The notes under the pieces were generated by a model. The model was given only the letters and a program-made list of their open reading frames with translations, was not told where the DNA came from and did not search any database. Below are positions 26,150 to 36,713 of a stretch of DNA of 36,713 bases, in pieces (the first letter of the stretch is position 1; each line of letters opens with the position of its first letter). The stretch lies in assembly GCF_002844575.1 (NCBI RefSeq), contig NZ_PIQO01000018.1, positions 67,273 to 103,985 of the forward strand, in the 5' to 3' direction. The position numbers and the translations under genes were made by a program. This DNA is from Heyndrickxia camelliae (GTDB lineage: Bacteria; Bacillota; Bacilli; Bacillales; Bacillaceae_C).

Positions 26150-27496
26150 TTGGAAAATATAACTGATCTTTGGAATAAAGCATTATCGATTATTGAAAAA
26201 AAGATCAGTAAGCCCAGTTTTGAAACCTGGTTAAAATCAACGAAGGCCCATTCATTAAAGGGTGATACTTTTATTGTCTCCGTACCAAATGATTTTGCTA
26301 GGGATTGGCTTGAAGGTAGATATGTACCGTTAATTTCAGGAGTTCTTTACGATATTACTGGTGAAGAGCTTTTTGTGAAATTTATTATTCCTCAAAACCA
26401 AGAGGATCAAGATTTTCAGATTCCCGTTTCTAAGCAAAAGAAATTAATAAGCGAAGAACCGGTCGAATCAAACCAAAATATGCTGAATCCAAAGTATACT
26501 TTTGACACCTTTGTTATAGGATCCGGGAACCGTTTTGCTCATGCTGCCTCTTTGGCTGTGGCAGAGGCTCCGGCTAAAGCATACAATCCATTTTTTATTT
26601 ATGGTGGTGTAGGATTAGGCAAAACCCATTTAATGCATGCTATCGGGCATTATGTGATTGAACATAATCCGACAGCAAAAGTTGTTTATCTTTCCTCTGA
26701 AAAATTTACAAATGAATTTATTAATTCTATTCGCGATAATAAAGCGGAGTATTTCCGCAATAAATATCGAAACGTCGATATCCTATTAATAGATGATATT
26801 CAATTTTTAGCTGGAAAAGAATCAACTCAAGAAGAATTTTTCCATACCTTTAATGCCTTACATGAAGAAAGCAAGCAAATTGTCATATCGAGTGATAGAC
26901 CGCCTAAAGAAATACCGACGCTCGAAGATCGCTTAAGGTCACGATTTGAATGGGGACTAATTACAGATATTACACCGCCTGACTTAGAAACAAGGATTGC
27001 CATCCTTCGAAAAAAGGCTAAAGCGGATGGACTTGATATACCAAATGAAGTAATGCTATATATTGCTAATCAAATTGATTCTAATATTAGGGAGCTTGAG
27101 GGTGCTTTAATTCGCGTTGTCGCATATTCCTCCTTAATAAATAAAGATATCAACGCAGATTTAGCTGCTGAAGCATTAAAAGATATCATTCCTAGCTCTA
27201 AACCTAAGGTAATAACTATACTTGATATCCAGAAAAAAGTTGGGGAAGAGTATAATGTTAAGCTGGAAGATTTCAAAGCGAAAAAACGAACACAATCTGT
27301 GGCATTTCCGAGGCAAATTGCTATGTATTTAGCTAGAGAACTGACAGATTTTTCTCTACCTAAAATTGGAGAAGAATTTGGTGGCCGAGATCATACAACT
27401 GTAATCCATGCTCACGAAAAAATTGCAAAGATGATTCAAACTGATGGACAACTGCAAAAGAAAATTGATGAAATATGTAATATCTTAAAAAGCTGA
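26150..27496 (+). CDS. dnaA: chromosomal replication initiator DnaA
   Basis: AAA+ protein that binds DnaA boxes, opens oriC and recruits the helicase-loading machinery. I place the start at TTG 26150-26152 ([10 protein letters not shown], 448 aa): it is 8 bases from GGGAGG, whereas ATG 26144 is only 2 bases away, and B. subtilis DnaA begins MENILDLWN. Domain I spans about 1-80 and domain II is a short variable linker (85-110). Domain III has Walker A GGVGLGKT (152-159), LLIDDIQFL and the arginine-finger region. Domain IV has the box-binding signature [11 protein letters not shown]. Boxes on both sides of the gene indicate autoregulation. Confidence 0.98.
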   Translation: MENITDLWNKALSIIEKKISKPSFETWLKSTKAHSLKGDTFIVSVPNDFARDWLEGRYVPLISGVLYDITGEELFVKFIIPQNQEDQDFQIPVSKQKKLISEEPVESNQNMLNPKYTFDTFVIGSGNRFAHAASLAVAEAPAKAYNPFFIYGGVGLGKTHLMHAIGHYVIEHNPTAKVVYLSSEKFTNEFINSIRDNKAEYFRNKYRNVDILLIDDIQFLAGKESTQEEFFHTFNALHEESKQIVISSDRPPKEIPTLEDRLRSRFEWGLITDITPPDLETRIAILRKKAKADGLDIPNEVMLYIANQIDSNIRELEGALIRVVAYSSLINKDINADLAAEALKDIIPSSKPKVITILDIQKKVGEEYNVKLEDFKAKKRTQSVAFPRQIAMYLARELTDFSLPKIGEEFGGRDHTTVIHAHEKIAKMIQTDGQLQKKIDEICNILKS

Positions 27497-27516
27497 TTTA
27501 CTTTTTTAGGGGATAT

Positions 27517-27608
27517 TGTGAATAACATTACCTACTATATACACAGTCTATCCACATGTGGATAGACTGTATTTCCTTTGCACTTTTCGAGTTATCCACA
27601 AATCCACA
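27517..27608. other. oriC: oriC downstream DnaA-box region with perfect palindrome
   Basis: Boxes: TGTGAATAA (27517-27525), CTATCCACA (27548-27556) and its complement TGTGGATAG (27557-27565) head to head, a perfect TTATCCACA (27592-27600) and a degenerate AAATCCACA (27600-27608). The middle pair is the heart of a perfect 28-bp palindrome (27543-27570; half-site ACAGTCTATCCACA). Corresponds to incC of B. subtilis. Confidence 0.9.
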
Positions 27609-27660
27609 TCCCCTATTACTATTACTACGATTTTAAAAAAGAATATTATTAATATAAGCG
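27592..27660 (+). other. oriC: origin unwinding element (DnaA boxes, DnaA-trios, AT-rich DUE)
   Basis: TTATCCACA and the adjoining box are followed by a short CCC-containing spacer, six triplets CTATTACTATTACTACGA (27613-27630) and the AT-rich TTTTAAAAAAGAATATTATT (27631-27650). This is the arrangement described for the B. subtilis basal unwinding system, where DnaA moves from the boxes onto single-stranded DnaA-trios. The equivalence is inferred from sequence. Confidence 0.85.
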
Positions 27661-27672
27661 GGGGCTCAAGTC

Positions 27673-28812
27673 ATGAAATTTTCAATTCAACGTGATCGTC
27701 TGATCCAAAGTGTACAAGACGTTATGAAGGCAATTAGTACTAGAACTACCATTCCTATTCTGACAGGAATAAAAATTGTTGCATCTAATGACGGTGTAAC
27801 TTTAACAGGTAGTGATTCAGATGTATCAATTGAATCTTTTATTCCTACAGAAGAAGATGGAGCTGAATTAGTAGAGATCCATTCCACAGGTGGAATTGTT
27901 CTGCAAGCTAAGTTTTTTGGAGAAATTGTAAAAAAACTACCAATGGATACTGTTGAGATGGAGGTAGTCAATCAGTTTCAAACAGTTATTCGATCAGGTA
28001 AAGCTGAATTTAATCTAAATGGTTTGGATCCAGAGGAATATCCTCACTTGCCGCAGATTTCTGAAGAAAATATTATTAGAATCCCAACTGATATATTAAA
28101 AAATGTTATCCGTCAAACGGTTTTTGCAGTATCTGCTTCCGAAACACGTCCAATCTTGACAGGTGTAAACTGGCAGCTGGAAAATAATAAACTTTCCTGT
28201 ATTGCAACAGACAGCCATCGGTTAGCAAAACGAACTGCTGAAGTAGAAACGACAGGTGAATTACAATACAATATTGTTATACCTGGGAAAAGTTTAAATG
28301 AATTAAGTAAGATTTTAGATGACAATAATGAACCAGTTGAAATTGTAATCACACAAAATCAAATTTTATTTAAAGCAAAGCATCTGTTATTCTTTTCTCG
28401 GCTATTAGAAGGGAATTATCCAGATACATCCCGATTAATTCCATCTGAAAGTAAGACAGAATTAATTATTAACACCAAAGAATTTTTACAGGCAATTGAC
28501 CGTGCCTCTTTACTAGCTAGGGAAGGCCGAAATCCAAATGTAGTTAAGCTGTCGACACTTTCCTCAGGAGTTATTGAAATTTCATCCAATACACCTGAAG
28601 TAGGTAAAGTTGAGGAACAAGTTCAAAGTCATTCCATAGAAGGAGAAGATTTGAAAATTTCCTTTAGTGCTAAATATATGATGGATGCACTCAAAGCATT
28701 AGAAGGACTAGAAATTAAAATTAACTTTACGGGTGCCATGCGTCCATTTATCATTCATCCGATGAATGACGAATCTATTATTCAACTTATCCTTCCTGTA
28801 AGAACGTATTAA
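27673..28812 (+). CDS. dnaN: DNA polymerase III beta sliding clamp
   Basis: Ring-shaped dimeric processivity clamp that tethers PolC/DnaE, MutS, ligase and regulators such as YabA to DNA. The 379-aa protein has three repeated clamp folds and begins MKFSIQRDRLIQSVQDVMKA. Family segments include IPILTGIKI, TDSHRLAKR and the C-terminal MRPFIIHPMNDESIIQLILPVRTY with the partner-binding pocket residues. The start is 10 bases after GGGGG-rich ribosome sequence. It follows dnaA across incC and is probably cotranscribed from the dnaA promoter. A hairpin with a weak T-tail follows. Confidence 0.98.
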   Translation: MKFSIQRDRLIQSVQDVMKAISTRTTIPILTGIKIVASNDGVTLTGSDSDVSIESFIPTEEDGAELVEIHSTGGIVLQAKFFGEIVKKLPMDTVEMEVVNQFQTVIRSGKAEFNLNGLDPEEYPHLPQISEENIIRIPTDILKNVIRQTVFAVSASETRPILTGVNWQLENNKLSCIATDSHRLAKRTAEVETTGELQYNIVIPGKSLNELSKILDDNNEPVEIVITQNQILFKAKHLLFFSRLLEGNYPDTSRLIPSESKTELIINTKEFLQAIDRASLLAREGRNPNVVKLSTLSSGVIEISSNTPEVGKVEEQVQSHSIEGEDLKISFSAKYMMDALKALEGLEIKINFTGAMRPFIIHPMNDESIIQLILPVRTY

Positions 28813-28823
28813 ATTAAAGGGTG

Positions 28824-28857
28824 AATCGGTGACATTTAGATCACCGATTTTCTTGTT
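28824..28857 (+). terminator. dnaA-dnaN terminator
   Basis: Perfect 9-bp stem AATCGGTGA / TCACCGATT (28824-28832 and 28841-28849) followed by TTCTTGTTT. Confidence 0.8.
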
Positions 28858-28948
28858 TAGACAACCAATAACATTGTCCCTCTTTCGATACAGTTTCTGT
28901 ACCATCTAAGGTTATTCCCACTTATCTTATTCAAAAAAGTTATTAACA

Positions 28949-28957
28949 TGTGGATAA
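28949..28957 (-). promoter_or_regulatory. isolated DnaA box upstream of yaaA
   Basis: TGTGGATAA, the complement of perfect TTATCCACA, lies 45 bases before the -35 of the yaaA-recF promoter in the 255-base spacer after dnaN. Confidence 0.6.
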
Positions 28958-29001
28958 AGTTTTATAAAAGCACATTAAAATTTGTATGTATAAAGATGGC
29001 T

Positions 29002-29030
29002 TTGTATTCGTTAAAAATATTTAGTAAAAT
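29002..29030 (+). promoter_or_regulatory. yaaA-recF promoter
   Basis: -35 TTGTAT (29002-29007), 17-base spacer, -10 TAAAAT (29025-29030), about 40 bases before yaaA. Confidence 0.6.
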
Positions 29031-29067
29031 TATAAATTAGATACTAAAATGAGGATGGTATATAAAT

Positions 29068-29283
29068 TTGGATAAAAATGTAAAAATCGAAACCGAGTAT
29101 ATTACGTTAGGGCAATTTCTTAAATTATCTGATGTGATCCAAAGTGGTGGAATGGCCAAGTGGTTTTTAAGTGAACATGAGGTATATATAAATGGCATTC
29201 AGGACCAAAGAAGAGGGAGAAAGCTGCATGAAGGTGATAAAGTAGAAATACCGGGGATTGGCCAGTTCGTTATTACTAGATAA
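29068..29283 (+). CDS. yaaA: S4-domain RNA-binding protein YaaA (RlbA)
   Basis: Small protein with an S4-like RNA-binding fold; B. subtilis YaaA/RlbA is linked to assembly of the large ribosomal subunit. Its 71 residues show ITLGQFLKLSDVIQSGGMAK, WFLSEHEVYINGIQDQRRGRKL and GDKVEIPG, the typical S4 pattern. The start is TTG at 29068; GAGG lies about 13 bases upstream, which is weak, and no ATG is in frame nearby. It lies between dnaN and recF as in other Bacillaceae, and probably shares a transcript with recF. Confidence 0.94.
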   Translation: MDKNVKIETEYITLGQFLKLSDVIQSGGMAKWFLSEHEVYINGIQDQRRGRKLHEGDKVEIPGIGQFVITR

Positions 29284-29344
29284 AATGGTCAAGTCCTGAT
29301 TCGTCTCTATTATGATCCGTATATGGAATAAAGGATGTTACAAA

Positions 29345-30463
29345 ATGTATATAGAGGAACTGGAATTACGTAATTATCGAAATTATGAAAAGCTTTCTAT
29401 TACCTTTGAAGACAAAGTAAATGTTATTCTCGGAGAAAATGCACAAGGAAAAACAAATGTAATGGAATCTCTGTATGTTTTAGCAATGGCAAAATCTCAC
29501 CGTACAACAAATGATAAAGATTTAATACGCTGGGACGAAGAATATGCTAAAATAAATGGGAGGATAAAAAAAGCGAGCGGTTCTTTTCCATTAGAGCTAA
29601 TCATCTCCAAAAAGGGAAAAAAGGCTAAATTTAACCATATTGAGCAACGGAAGCTAAGTCAATATATTGGAAATATGAATGTCGTCATGTTTGCTCCTGA
29701 GGATTTAAATCTTGTAAAAGGAAGTCCGCAAGTAAGACGGCGTTTTATTGATATGGAGATCGGGCAGGTTTCACCTGTGTATTTGCATGATATAGGCCAA
29801 TATCAAAAAATACTGCAGCAACGAAACCATTATTTAAAGCAACTTCAAATAAAAAAGCAAACCGATGAAACAATGTTGGATGTTTTAACAGAACAATTTA
29901 TTCAAAGTGCTGTGAAGATTATTATAAAGAGGTTTGACTTTATTAAAATGCTTCAGGAATGGGCAAGTCCTATTCATACTGGTATCTCAAGAGGTTTAGA
30001 ATCGCTGAAAATTAATTATAAGCCTTCGATAGATGTATCAGAAGAGTTGGATTCGTCAACCATGTTAAAGATATATGAGGAAAAATTTTCCTCCATTCGA
30101 AATAGAGAGATTGAACGTGGTGTGACATTAGTAGGTCCTCACAGAGATGACATGACTTTTTATGTAAATGACCGCGATGTACAGACATTTGGCTCCCAAG
30201 GTCAACAGCGTACAACAGCCTTATCTTTAAAGCTGGCAGAAATAGAACTTATTCACGCTGAAATTGGTGAGTATCCTATCCTTCTTTTAGACGATGTGCT
30301 TTCTGAATTAGATGATTATCGGCAATCACATTTGTTAAACACCATTCAAGGAAAGGTCCAAACATTTGTTACAACAACTAGCATAGAAGGAATTGATCAT
30401 CAAACGTTAAAGGAAGCATCAACCTTTTTTGTTAAAGAGGGTTGTATTACCCGCGAAAAATGA
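29345..30463 (+). CDS. recF: DNA replication and repair protein RecF
   Basis: SMC-like ATPase that helps load RecA at gaps behind SSB. The start is ATG 29345, about 7 bases after AAAGGATG, giving [15 protein letters not shown] and 372 aa; a longer frame from 29312 adds eleven unmatched residues. It shows Walker A GENAQGKT (30-37), [26 protein letters not shown], the signature [16 protein letters not shown] and Walker [14 protein letters not shown]. The coiled-coil region is short, as in RecF. It lies in the conserved dnaN-yaaA-recF-remB-gyrB block, 61 bases after yaaA. Confidence 0.98.
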   Translation: MYIEELELRNYRNYEKLSITFEDKVNVILGENAQGKTNVMESLYVLAMAKSHRTTNDKDLIRWDEEYAKINGRIKKASGSFPLELIISKKGKKAKFNHIEQRKLSQYIGNMNVVMFAPEDLNLVKGSPQVRRRFIDMEIGQVSPVYLHDIGQYQKILQQRNHYLKQLQIKKQTDETMLDVLTEQFIQSAVKIIIKRFDFIKMLQEWASPIHTGISRGLESLKINYKPSIDVSEELDSSTMLKIYEEKFSSIRNREIERGVTLVGPHRDDMTFYVNDRDVQTFGSQGQQRTTALSLKLAEIELIHAEIGEYPILLLDDVLSELDDYRQSHLLNTIQGKVQTFVTTTSIEGIDHQTLKEASTFFVKEGCITREK

Positions 30464-30472
30464 GGTGAAAAT

Positions 30473-30721
30473 GTGTATATTCATGTAGGTGAGGATGTGT
30501 TGGTCGGGAGCAATGAAATAATTGCTATTTTGGATAAAGAATCGGTACAAGATTCTTCTATTACGCAAGAATTTATACAAACAAGGACCAAGGAAGTCAT
30601 CAATTTATCAAAGGGTGAATTCAAATCCATTATTATTACCAGTCATCATGTTTATCTTTCACCACTCGCCTCAAGTACCCTTAATAAACGAACAAAATAC
30701 GAGAATCAACAGATCTCTTAA
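30473..30721 (+). CDS. remB: extracellular matrix regulator RemB (DUF370)
   Basis: Small DNA-binding-type protein; in B. subtilis RemA and RemB act upstream of biofilm matrix genes. At 82 aa it carries MYIHVGEDVLVGSNEIIAIL and the block VINLSKGEFKSIIITSHHVYLSPLASSTL, typical of DUF370. It starts at GTG with GAGGTG 5 bases before it, and only 9 bases after recF, so it is in the same transcript. It matches B. subtilis YaaB. Confidence 0.95.
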   Translation: MYIHVGEDVLVGSNEIIAILDKESVQDSSITQEFIQTRTKEVINLSKGEFKSIIITSHHVYLSPLASSTLNKRTKYENQQIS

Positions 30722-30739
30722 TAAAATAAATAGTGCATG

Positions 30740-30769
30740 TTTACACAATTGTTTTATATTTTATATGAT
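30740..30769 (+). promoter_or_regulatory. gyrBA promoter
   Basis: -35 TTTACA (30740-30745), 18-base spacer, -10 TATGAT (30764-30769), in the 122-base spacer between remB and gyrB. Confidence 0.55.
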
Positions 30770-30837
30770 TTTAATTCGGATTCATAAATAGATTTATTAT
30801 TCCTTTCAGCGTTTATTTATTTAGGAAGTGTAGGTGA

Positions 30838-32775
<1,938 letters not shown>

Positions 32776-32799
32776 TTGGGGTTTTAATGGTTATATAAA

Positions 32800-32833
32800 A
32801 AGCAATCAGTTCATGCTGGTTGCTTGATTCTCT
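32800..32833 (+). terminator. attenuator-like hairpin between gyrB and gyrA
   Basis: Stem AAGCAATCAG / CTGGTTGCTT (32800-32809 and 32816-32825, one wobble) followed by only GATTCTCTT. The weak T-tail suggests partial termination or mRNA processing rather than a full stop. Confidence 0.5.
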
Positions 32834-32851
32834 TAAAGGAGGTTCTCTAGC

Positions 32852-35341
32852 TTGGCTGAAACACCGAATGCAAATATAAAAGAAGTTAATATAAGTAAAG
32901 AAATGCGCACTTCCTTCCTAGATTATGCGATGAGTGTTATCGTCGCCCGTGCACTTCCAGATGTACGTGACGGGTTAAAGCCTGTACACCGAAGAATACT
33001 TTATGCAATGAATGATTTAGGGATGACATCAGATAAAGCTTATAAAAAGTCAGCCCGTATCGTTGGTGAAGTAATTGGTAAGTATCACCCACATGGTGAT
33101 TCTGCTGTTTACGAAACAATGGTTCGGATGGCGCAAGATTTCAGCTATCGTTACATGCTTGTAGATGGACATGGTAACTTCGGTTCTATTGATGGAGATT
33201 CCGCAGCGGCGATGCGTTACACGGAAGCGCGTATGTCTAAAATAGCATCTGAACTACTGCGTGATATTAATAAAGACACGATTGATTATCAAGATAACTA
33301 CGATGGTTCTGAAAAGGAACCGGTTGTATTGCCATCAAGATTTCCAAACTTACTAGTGAATGGAACATCTGGTATCGCTGTAGGGATGGCAACCAATATC
33401 CCTCCACATCAATTAGGTGAAGTAATTGATGGAGTGTTGGCATTAAGCAATGAGCCGGATATTACAATCCAAGAATTGATGGAGTATATACCAGGACCAG
33501 ATTTTCCTACTGCAGGATTAATTGTAGGGAGAAGCGGGATCCGCAGGGCATATGAAACAGGCAAAGGATCAATTACATTAAGAGCACGTGTAGAAATTGA
33601 GCAAAAGCCTAGCGGAAAAGAAGTAATCATCGTTAAGGAAATTCCTTATCAAGTAAATAAGGCAAAACTAGTAGAAAGAATTGCTGAATTAGTAAGAGAT
33701 AAGAAAATTGATGGAATTACAGATTTACGGGATGAATCTGACCGCAATGGGATGCGTGTTGTTATTGAAGTTCGTAAAGATGCCAATGCAAATGTACTTC
33801 TAAATAATTTATATAAACACACAGCTCTGCAAACAACTTTTGGCATTAACCTATTAGCACTGGTACATGGCCAGCCGAAAGTATTGAATCTAAAAGAATG
33901 TTTATATCATTATTTGGAGCATCAAAAGGTTATTATTCGCCGCAGAACGGAATTTGAATTAAAAAAAGCGGAAGCACGTGCCCATATTTTAGAGGGATTA
34001 CGAATTGCATTAGATCATATTGATGAAATTATTAGCTTAATTCGCTCTTCCCAAACAACAGAAATAGCTAGAAATGGTTTAATGGAACAATTTTCATTAT
34101 CTGAAAAGCAAGCCCAAGCCATTCTTGATATGCGGCTTCAACGATTAACCGGTTTAGAACGGGAGAAAATTGAGGAAGAGTATCAAGAGTTAGTGAAACT
34201 AATTGCCGAGTTGAAAGCAATCCTAGCAGATGAAGAAAAGGTTCTGCATATTATCCGTGAAGAGTTGCTAGAAATTAAAGAGCGATTTAATGATAATAGA
34301 AGAACAGAAATTGTCTCTGGCGGTATTGAGCAAATAGAGGACGAGGATTTAATCCCTCAAGAAAATATTGTGGTGACATTAACTCATAACGGATATATTA
34401 AACGATTGCCAATTTCAACATATCGCAGCCAAAAACGGGGCGGTAGAGGTGTGCAAGGGATGGGAACAAATGAGGATGACTTTGTTGAACATCTTCTAAC
34501 TACATCCACGCATGATACGATTCTATTCTTCACCAATAAAGGTAAGGCCTACAAGGCTAAAGGCTATGAAATTCCTGAATATAGCCGTACTGCGAAGGGT
34601 CTTCCAATCATCAACCTATTGGGAATTGAAAAGGATGAGTGGATTAATACCATTATTCGAGTGGAAGAATATTTAGATGATTCATATCTATTTTTTACCA
34701 CGAAAAAAGGAATCTCAAAACGTACACCATTATCTGAGTTTGCCAATATCCGAACAAATGGCTTAATTGCAATCCATTTACGAGAAGAGGATGAATTGAT
34801 TTCGGTTAAACTAACAGATGGAAATAAAGACATTATTATCGGTACTAAACAGGGGATGCTTATCCGTTTCCCAGAGACGGATGTACGTTCTATGGGAAGA
34901 ACTGCTACAGGGGTAAAGGGTATTACCTTATCCAGTGATGATGATGTAGTTGGCATGGAAATATTAGATGAAAACAATGAGGTTCTTATAGTAACCTATA
35001 ACGGATATGGAAAACGTACGCCTGCATCTGAATACCGTATCCAAAGCCGTGGGGGAAAAGGTATTAAGACATGTAATATCACCGAGAAAAACGGGGCTCT
35101 TATTGCTGTTAAGACCGTTACTGGGGAAGAAGACTTAATGATTATTACAGCAGGCGGAGTACTAATTAGAATGGCCGTTAGTGATATTTCTACACTTGGC
35201 AGAAATACACAAGGTGTCAAGCTAATAAAACTTGGTGAAGATGAGTATGTTGCAACAGTTGCCAAAGTAGAGAAAGAAACAGAAGAGGAAGAAGAATTAG
35301 ACTCACTGGAGGAAAAACAAGAAGATACGAACGAAGAATAA
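32852..35341 (+). CDS. gyrA: DNA gyrase subunit A
   Basis: Cleaves and rejoins DNA in the gyrase A2B2 complex. The 829-aa protein begins at TTG, 9 bases after AAAGGAGG. The breakage-reunion domain has the catalytic Tyr123 ([12 protein letters not shown]). The quinolone-resistance region reads [10 protein letters not shown] with Ser84 and Glu88, the usual sensitive residues. The C-terminal beta-pinwheel has the GyrA box QKRGGRG and repeated blade motifs, ending in an acidic tail rich in glutamate. A strong terminator follows, so the next gene is transcribed separately or by read-through. Confidence 0.98.
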   Translation: MAETPNANIKEVNISKEMRTSFLDYAMSVIVARALPDVRDGLKPVHRRILYAMNDLGMTSDKAYKKSARIVGEVIGKYHPHGDSAVYETMVRMAQDFSYRYMLVDGHGNFGSIDGDSAAAMRYTEARMSKIASELLRDINKDTIDYQDNYDGSEKEPVVLPSRFPNLLVNGTSGIAVGMATNIPPHQLGEVIDGVLALSNEPDITIQELMEYIPGPDFPTAGLIVGRSGIRRAYETGKGSITLRARVEIEQKPSGKEVIIVKEIPYQVNKAKLVERIAELVRDKKIDGITDLRDESDRNGMRVVIEVRKDANANVLLNNLYKHTALQTTFGINLLALVHGQPKVLNLKECLYHYLEHQKVIIRRRTEFELKKAEARAHILEGLRIALDHIDEIISLIRSSQTTEIARNGLMEQFSLSEKQAQAILDMRLQRLTGLEREKIEEEYQELVKLIAELKAILADEEKVLHIIREELLEIKERFNDNRRTEIVSGGIEQIEDEDLIPQENIVVTLTHNGYIKRLPISTYRSQKRGGRGVQGMGTNEDDFVEHLLTTSTHDTILFFTNKGKAYKAKGYEIPEYSRTAKGLPIINLLGIEKDEWINTIIRVEEYLDDSYLFFTTKKGISKRTPLSEFANIRTNGLIAIHLREEDELISVKLTDGNKDIIIGTKQGMLIRFPETDVRSMGRTATGVKGITLSSDDDVVGMEILDENNEVLIVTYNGYGKRTPASEYRIQSRGGKGIKTCNITEKNGALIAVKTVTGEEDLMIITAGGVLIRMAVSDISTLGRNTQGVKLIKLGEDEYVATVAKVEKETEEEEELDSLEEKQEDTNEE

Positions 35342-35347
35342 TTTTTA

Positions 35348-35376
35348 AGAGGCATCGTTTTGATGCCTCTTTTTTT
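35348..35376 (+). terminator. gyrBA terminator
   Basis: Perfect 9-bp stem AGAGGCATC / GATGCCTCT (35348-35356 and 35362-35370) with a TTTTTTT tail. Confidence 0.95.
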
Positions 35377-35428
35377 GGTAAACTAATATAAGAGGGAAGG
35401 TTCTGACAATTCTATTGGGGTGAAGGGT

Positions 35429-36520
35429 ATGAAAATAAGGGTAGAAAATTTAAGAGAAGGATACATTCTCGAAGAAGATGTAATGGGAATGACAAACTCA
35501 CCTATTATTCCTAAAAAAACAATAATGGATAAAAATTATATTAATATTTTATTAGCATTTAAAGTAAATGAGGTAAATATTGAAAATAAAATGGCGGACG
35601 GCACCATTTTAAAGATCGAAAGTAGCGAGAAGAAATTACCATTAGAAGTGAAATCTGAAGGAAATCCTCAAACTTTCTTTCAAGAACAATATAATGCTGC
35701 AGTTCAAAAATATAAATTAGATTTTAAAAATTGGGAATCAGGAGCAGCAATTAATGTTGCAAAAGTGAAGGAGTATTTGTATCCAGTACTATTAAAAGTC
35801 GAGGATGATGGGGACAGGCACCTTTTATCACTTCATCATTTTTCGAATAAAGAAGATTATATTTATCACCATTCTATAGCTGTAGGTGTTCTTAGTGGGA
35901 TAATAGCAAAAAAAATGAATTATTCACAAGGAGAGTATTTACAGGCAGCATTAGCTGGTTGCTTGGCCAACTCAGGTATGGCAAAAGTATCTCCCAATAT
36001 CATAAGGAAAGAGACTAATCTTATAAGCGCTGAAATGAACGAGGTAAAAGAGCATGTTGTTCAAAGTCTTAAAATGGTTCAAAACAATCCATTATTGAAA
36101 CCTGAAACAAAGCTAGCGATTTTTCAGCATCATGAGCGGCTAGATGGATCTGGATACCCAATGAAGTTGAAAGGAGATAAAATTTATCCCCTATCGAGAA
36201 TTATTGCGGTTGCCGATGTTTTCCATGCCCTTATTAGTGACCGATTATATCATGAAAAAGTATCAGTATTTAAGGCGATAGAAATATTAAATTCTGATTG
36301 CTTTGGTCAATTTGATATATCTGTTATAAATGTTCTATTAAATATCATTTCTACTCAATTAATGATTGGTACAAAGGTGAAATTATCAAATAATGAAGTA
36401 GGGGAGATTATTTTTACAAAGCGATCCGCACTTACTAGACCATTAATAAAATTACTAAACAGGGACCAAATAATAGACTTAGAGAAAGTCAGGAATATTA
36501 GTATTGAGGAGATTGTATAA
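35429..36520 (+). CDS. HD-GYP-like protein with degenerate HD dyad
   Basis: About 363 aa; ATG 35429 is preferred, 6 bases after GGGGTG, over GTG 35420. The N-terminal 130 residues (LREGYILEEDVMG, PIIPKK) form a family-specific domain. The rest is HD-GYP-like: YHHSIAVGVLSG (about 146-157), a segment CLANSGMAKVSPNI (about 178-191) and the GYP signature HHERLDGSGYP (234-244), followed by IIAVADVFHALISDR. Canonical HD-GYP enzymes hydrolyse cyclic-di-GMP and have LHDIGK where this one has LANSGMAK, so the metal-binding His-Asp pair is Ala-Asn (180-181). It may be a binding or signalling protein rather than an enzyme. It lies between gyrA and the rRNA operon. Confidence 0.88.
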   Translation: MKIRVENLREGYILEEDVMGMTNSPIIPKKTIMDKNYINILLAFKVNEVNIENKMADGTILKIESSEKKLPLEVKSEGNPQTFFQEQYNAAVQKYKLDFKNWESGAAINVAKVKEYLYPVLLKVEDDGDRHLLSLHHFSNKEDYIYHHSIAVGVLSGIIAKKMNYSQGEYLQAALAGCLANSGMAKVSPNIIRKETNLISAEMNEVKEHVVQSLKMVQNNPLLKPETKLAIFQHHERLDGSGYPMKLKGDKIYPLSRIIAVADVFHALISDRLYHEKVSVFKAIEILNSDCFGQFDISVINVLLNIISTQLMIGTKVKLSNNEVGEIIFTKRSALTRPLIKLLNRDQIIDLEKVRNISIEEIV

Positions 36521-36540
36521 TAATCTCCTTTATTTATTTT
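36508..36540 (+). terminator. terminator overlapping the HD-GYP-like gene stop
   Basis: Perfect 7-bp stem GGAGATT / AATCTCC (36508-36514 and 36522-36528), loop containing the TAA stop, tail TTTATTTATTTT. Confidence 0.75.
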
Positions 36541-36549
36541 AATAAAGTA

Positions 36550-36578
36550 TTGCAATTTGATATAAAAGTTGTTAGAAT
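36550..36578 (+). promoter_or_regulatory. rRNA operon promoter P1
   Basis: -35 TTGCAA (36550-36555), 17-base spacer, -10 TAGAAT (36573-36578), 87 bases upstream of a second promoter. Tandem promoters are usual for Bacillus rrn operons. Confidence 0.7.
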
Positions 36579-36636
36579 AATATTCGTTGGTCTTAAAGAA
36601 CAACAAAATGAATAAAAAATAATATACTAAAATCAT

Positions 36637-36665
36637 TTGACAAAGTAGCTTATCCATGATAAACT
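36637..36665 (+). promoter_or_regulatory. rRNA operon promoter P2
   Basis: Perfect -35 TTGACA (36637-36642), 17-base spacer, -10 TAAACT (36660-36665), close to the rrn leader. Confidence 0.85.
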
Positions 36666-36685
36666 ATTAAAGTCGTTAAGATGAT

Positions 36686-36713
36686 TGATCTTTGAAAACT
36701 AAACAGAACAAAA
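36686..36713 (+). promoter_or_regulatory. rRNA operon leader with boxA-like element
   Basis: TGATCTTTGAAAACT (36686-36700) resembles the antitermination boxA of Bacillus rRNA leaders (TGCTCTTTGAAAACT). The 16S gene should start beyond the window edge; as in B. subtilis, an rRNA operon follows gyrA. Confidence 0.75.

Noticed and set aside
30522-30791. 89-codon plus-strand frame overlapping remB
   Set aside because: It shares most of its length with remB in another frame and has no ribosome site; remB has clear family motifs.

Overview
This is the replication-origin region of a low-GC, endospore-forming Firmicute of the Bacillaceae. Gene order and protein sequences closely match the Bacillus subtilis oriC neighbourhood. 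Spore-former markers are yyaC, spoIIIJ/yidC and the soj/spo0J/noc set. The species cannot be named from the sequence alone. The window ends at typical assembly break points: a tRNA-Lys 5' fragment at the left edge and the promoters and leader of an rRNA operon at the right edge.

Layout. oriC is bipartite around dnaA. DnaA-box clusters lie at 25690-26005 (upstream) and 27517-27608 (downstream), and a DnaA-trio/AT-rich unwinding element lies at 27613-27660. Rightward from the origin run dnaA, dnaN, yaaA (rlbA), recF, remB, gyrB, gyrA, an HD-GYP-like gene with a damaged HD dyad, and tandem rRNA promoters. Leftward (minus strand) run rpmH, rnpA, yidC, khpB (jag), mnmE, mnmG, rsmG, noc, parA, parB, a DUF554 membrane protein, an MscS-type channel with a DUF951 zinc-ribbon-like gene, ychF, rpsF-ssb-rpsR, an HtrA-type protease, yybS, gdpP, rplI, dnaC and purA. 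Only yyaC and an EstA-like esterase (13561-15124) run head-on to the replication fork.

How the genes work together. The window holds the initiation machinery (DnaA, DnaN, RecF, gyrase, replicative helicase DnaC, SSB) and the origin-segregation and division-site machinery (ParA/ParB with two parS-like sites, Noc). It also holds translation and tRNA-modification genes (L34, L9, S6, S18, MnmE, MnmG, RsmG, RNase P protein), membrane biogenesis (YidC/KhpB), c-di-AMP turnover (GdpP) and purine synthesis (PurA, with a PurR-type operator).

I found no mobile element, CRISPR array, prophage or obviously new multi-gene system. The unusual signals are small: a family of degenerate, inverted-end intergenic repeats (four copies, perhaps a fifth at the broken tRNA), one of which supplies a -35 to ychF; a perfect 28-bp palindrome of two head-to-head DnaA boxes behind dnaA; DnaA boxes upstream of mnmE; an S6:S18-type leader on rpsF; a decayed gene and an orphan terminator at 8640-9300; substitutions in the RNase P protein RNR motif; and loss of the HD residues in the HD-GYP-like protein.
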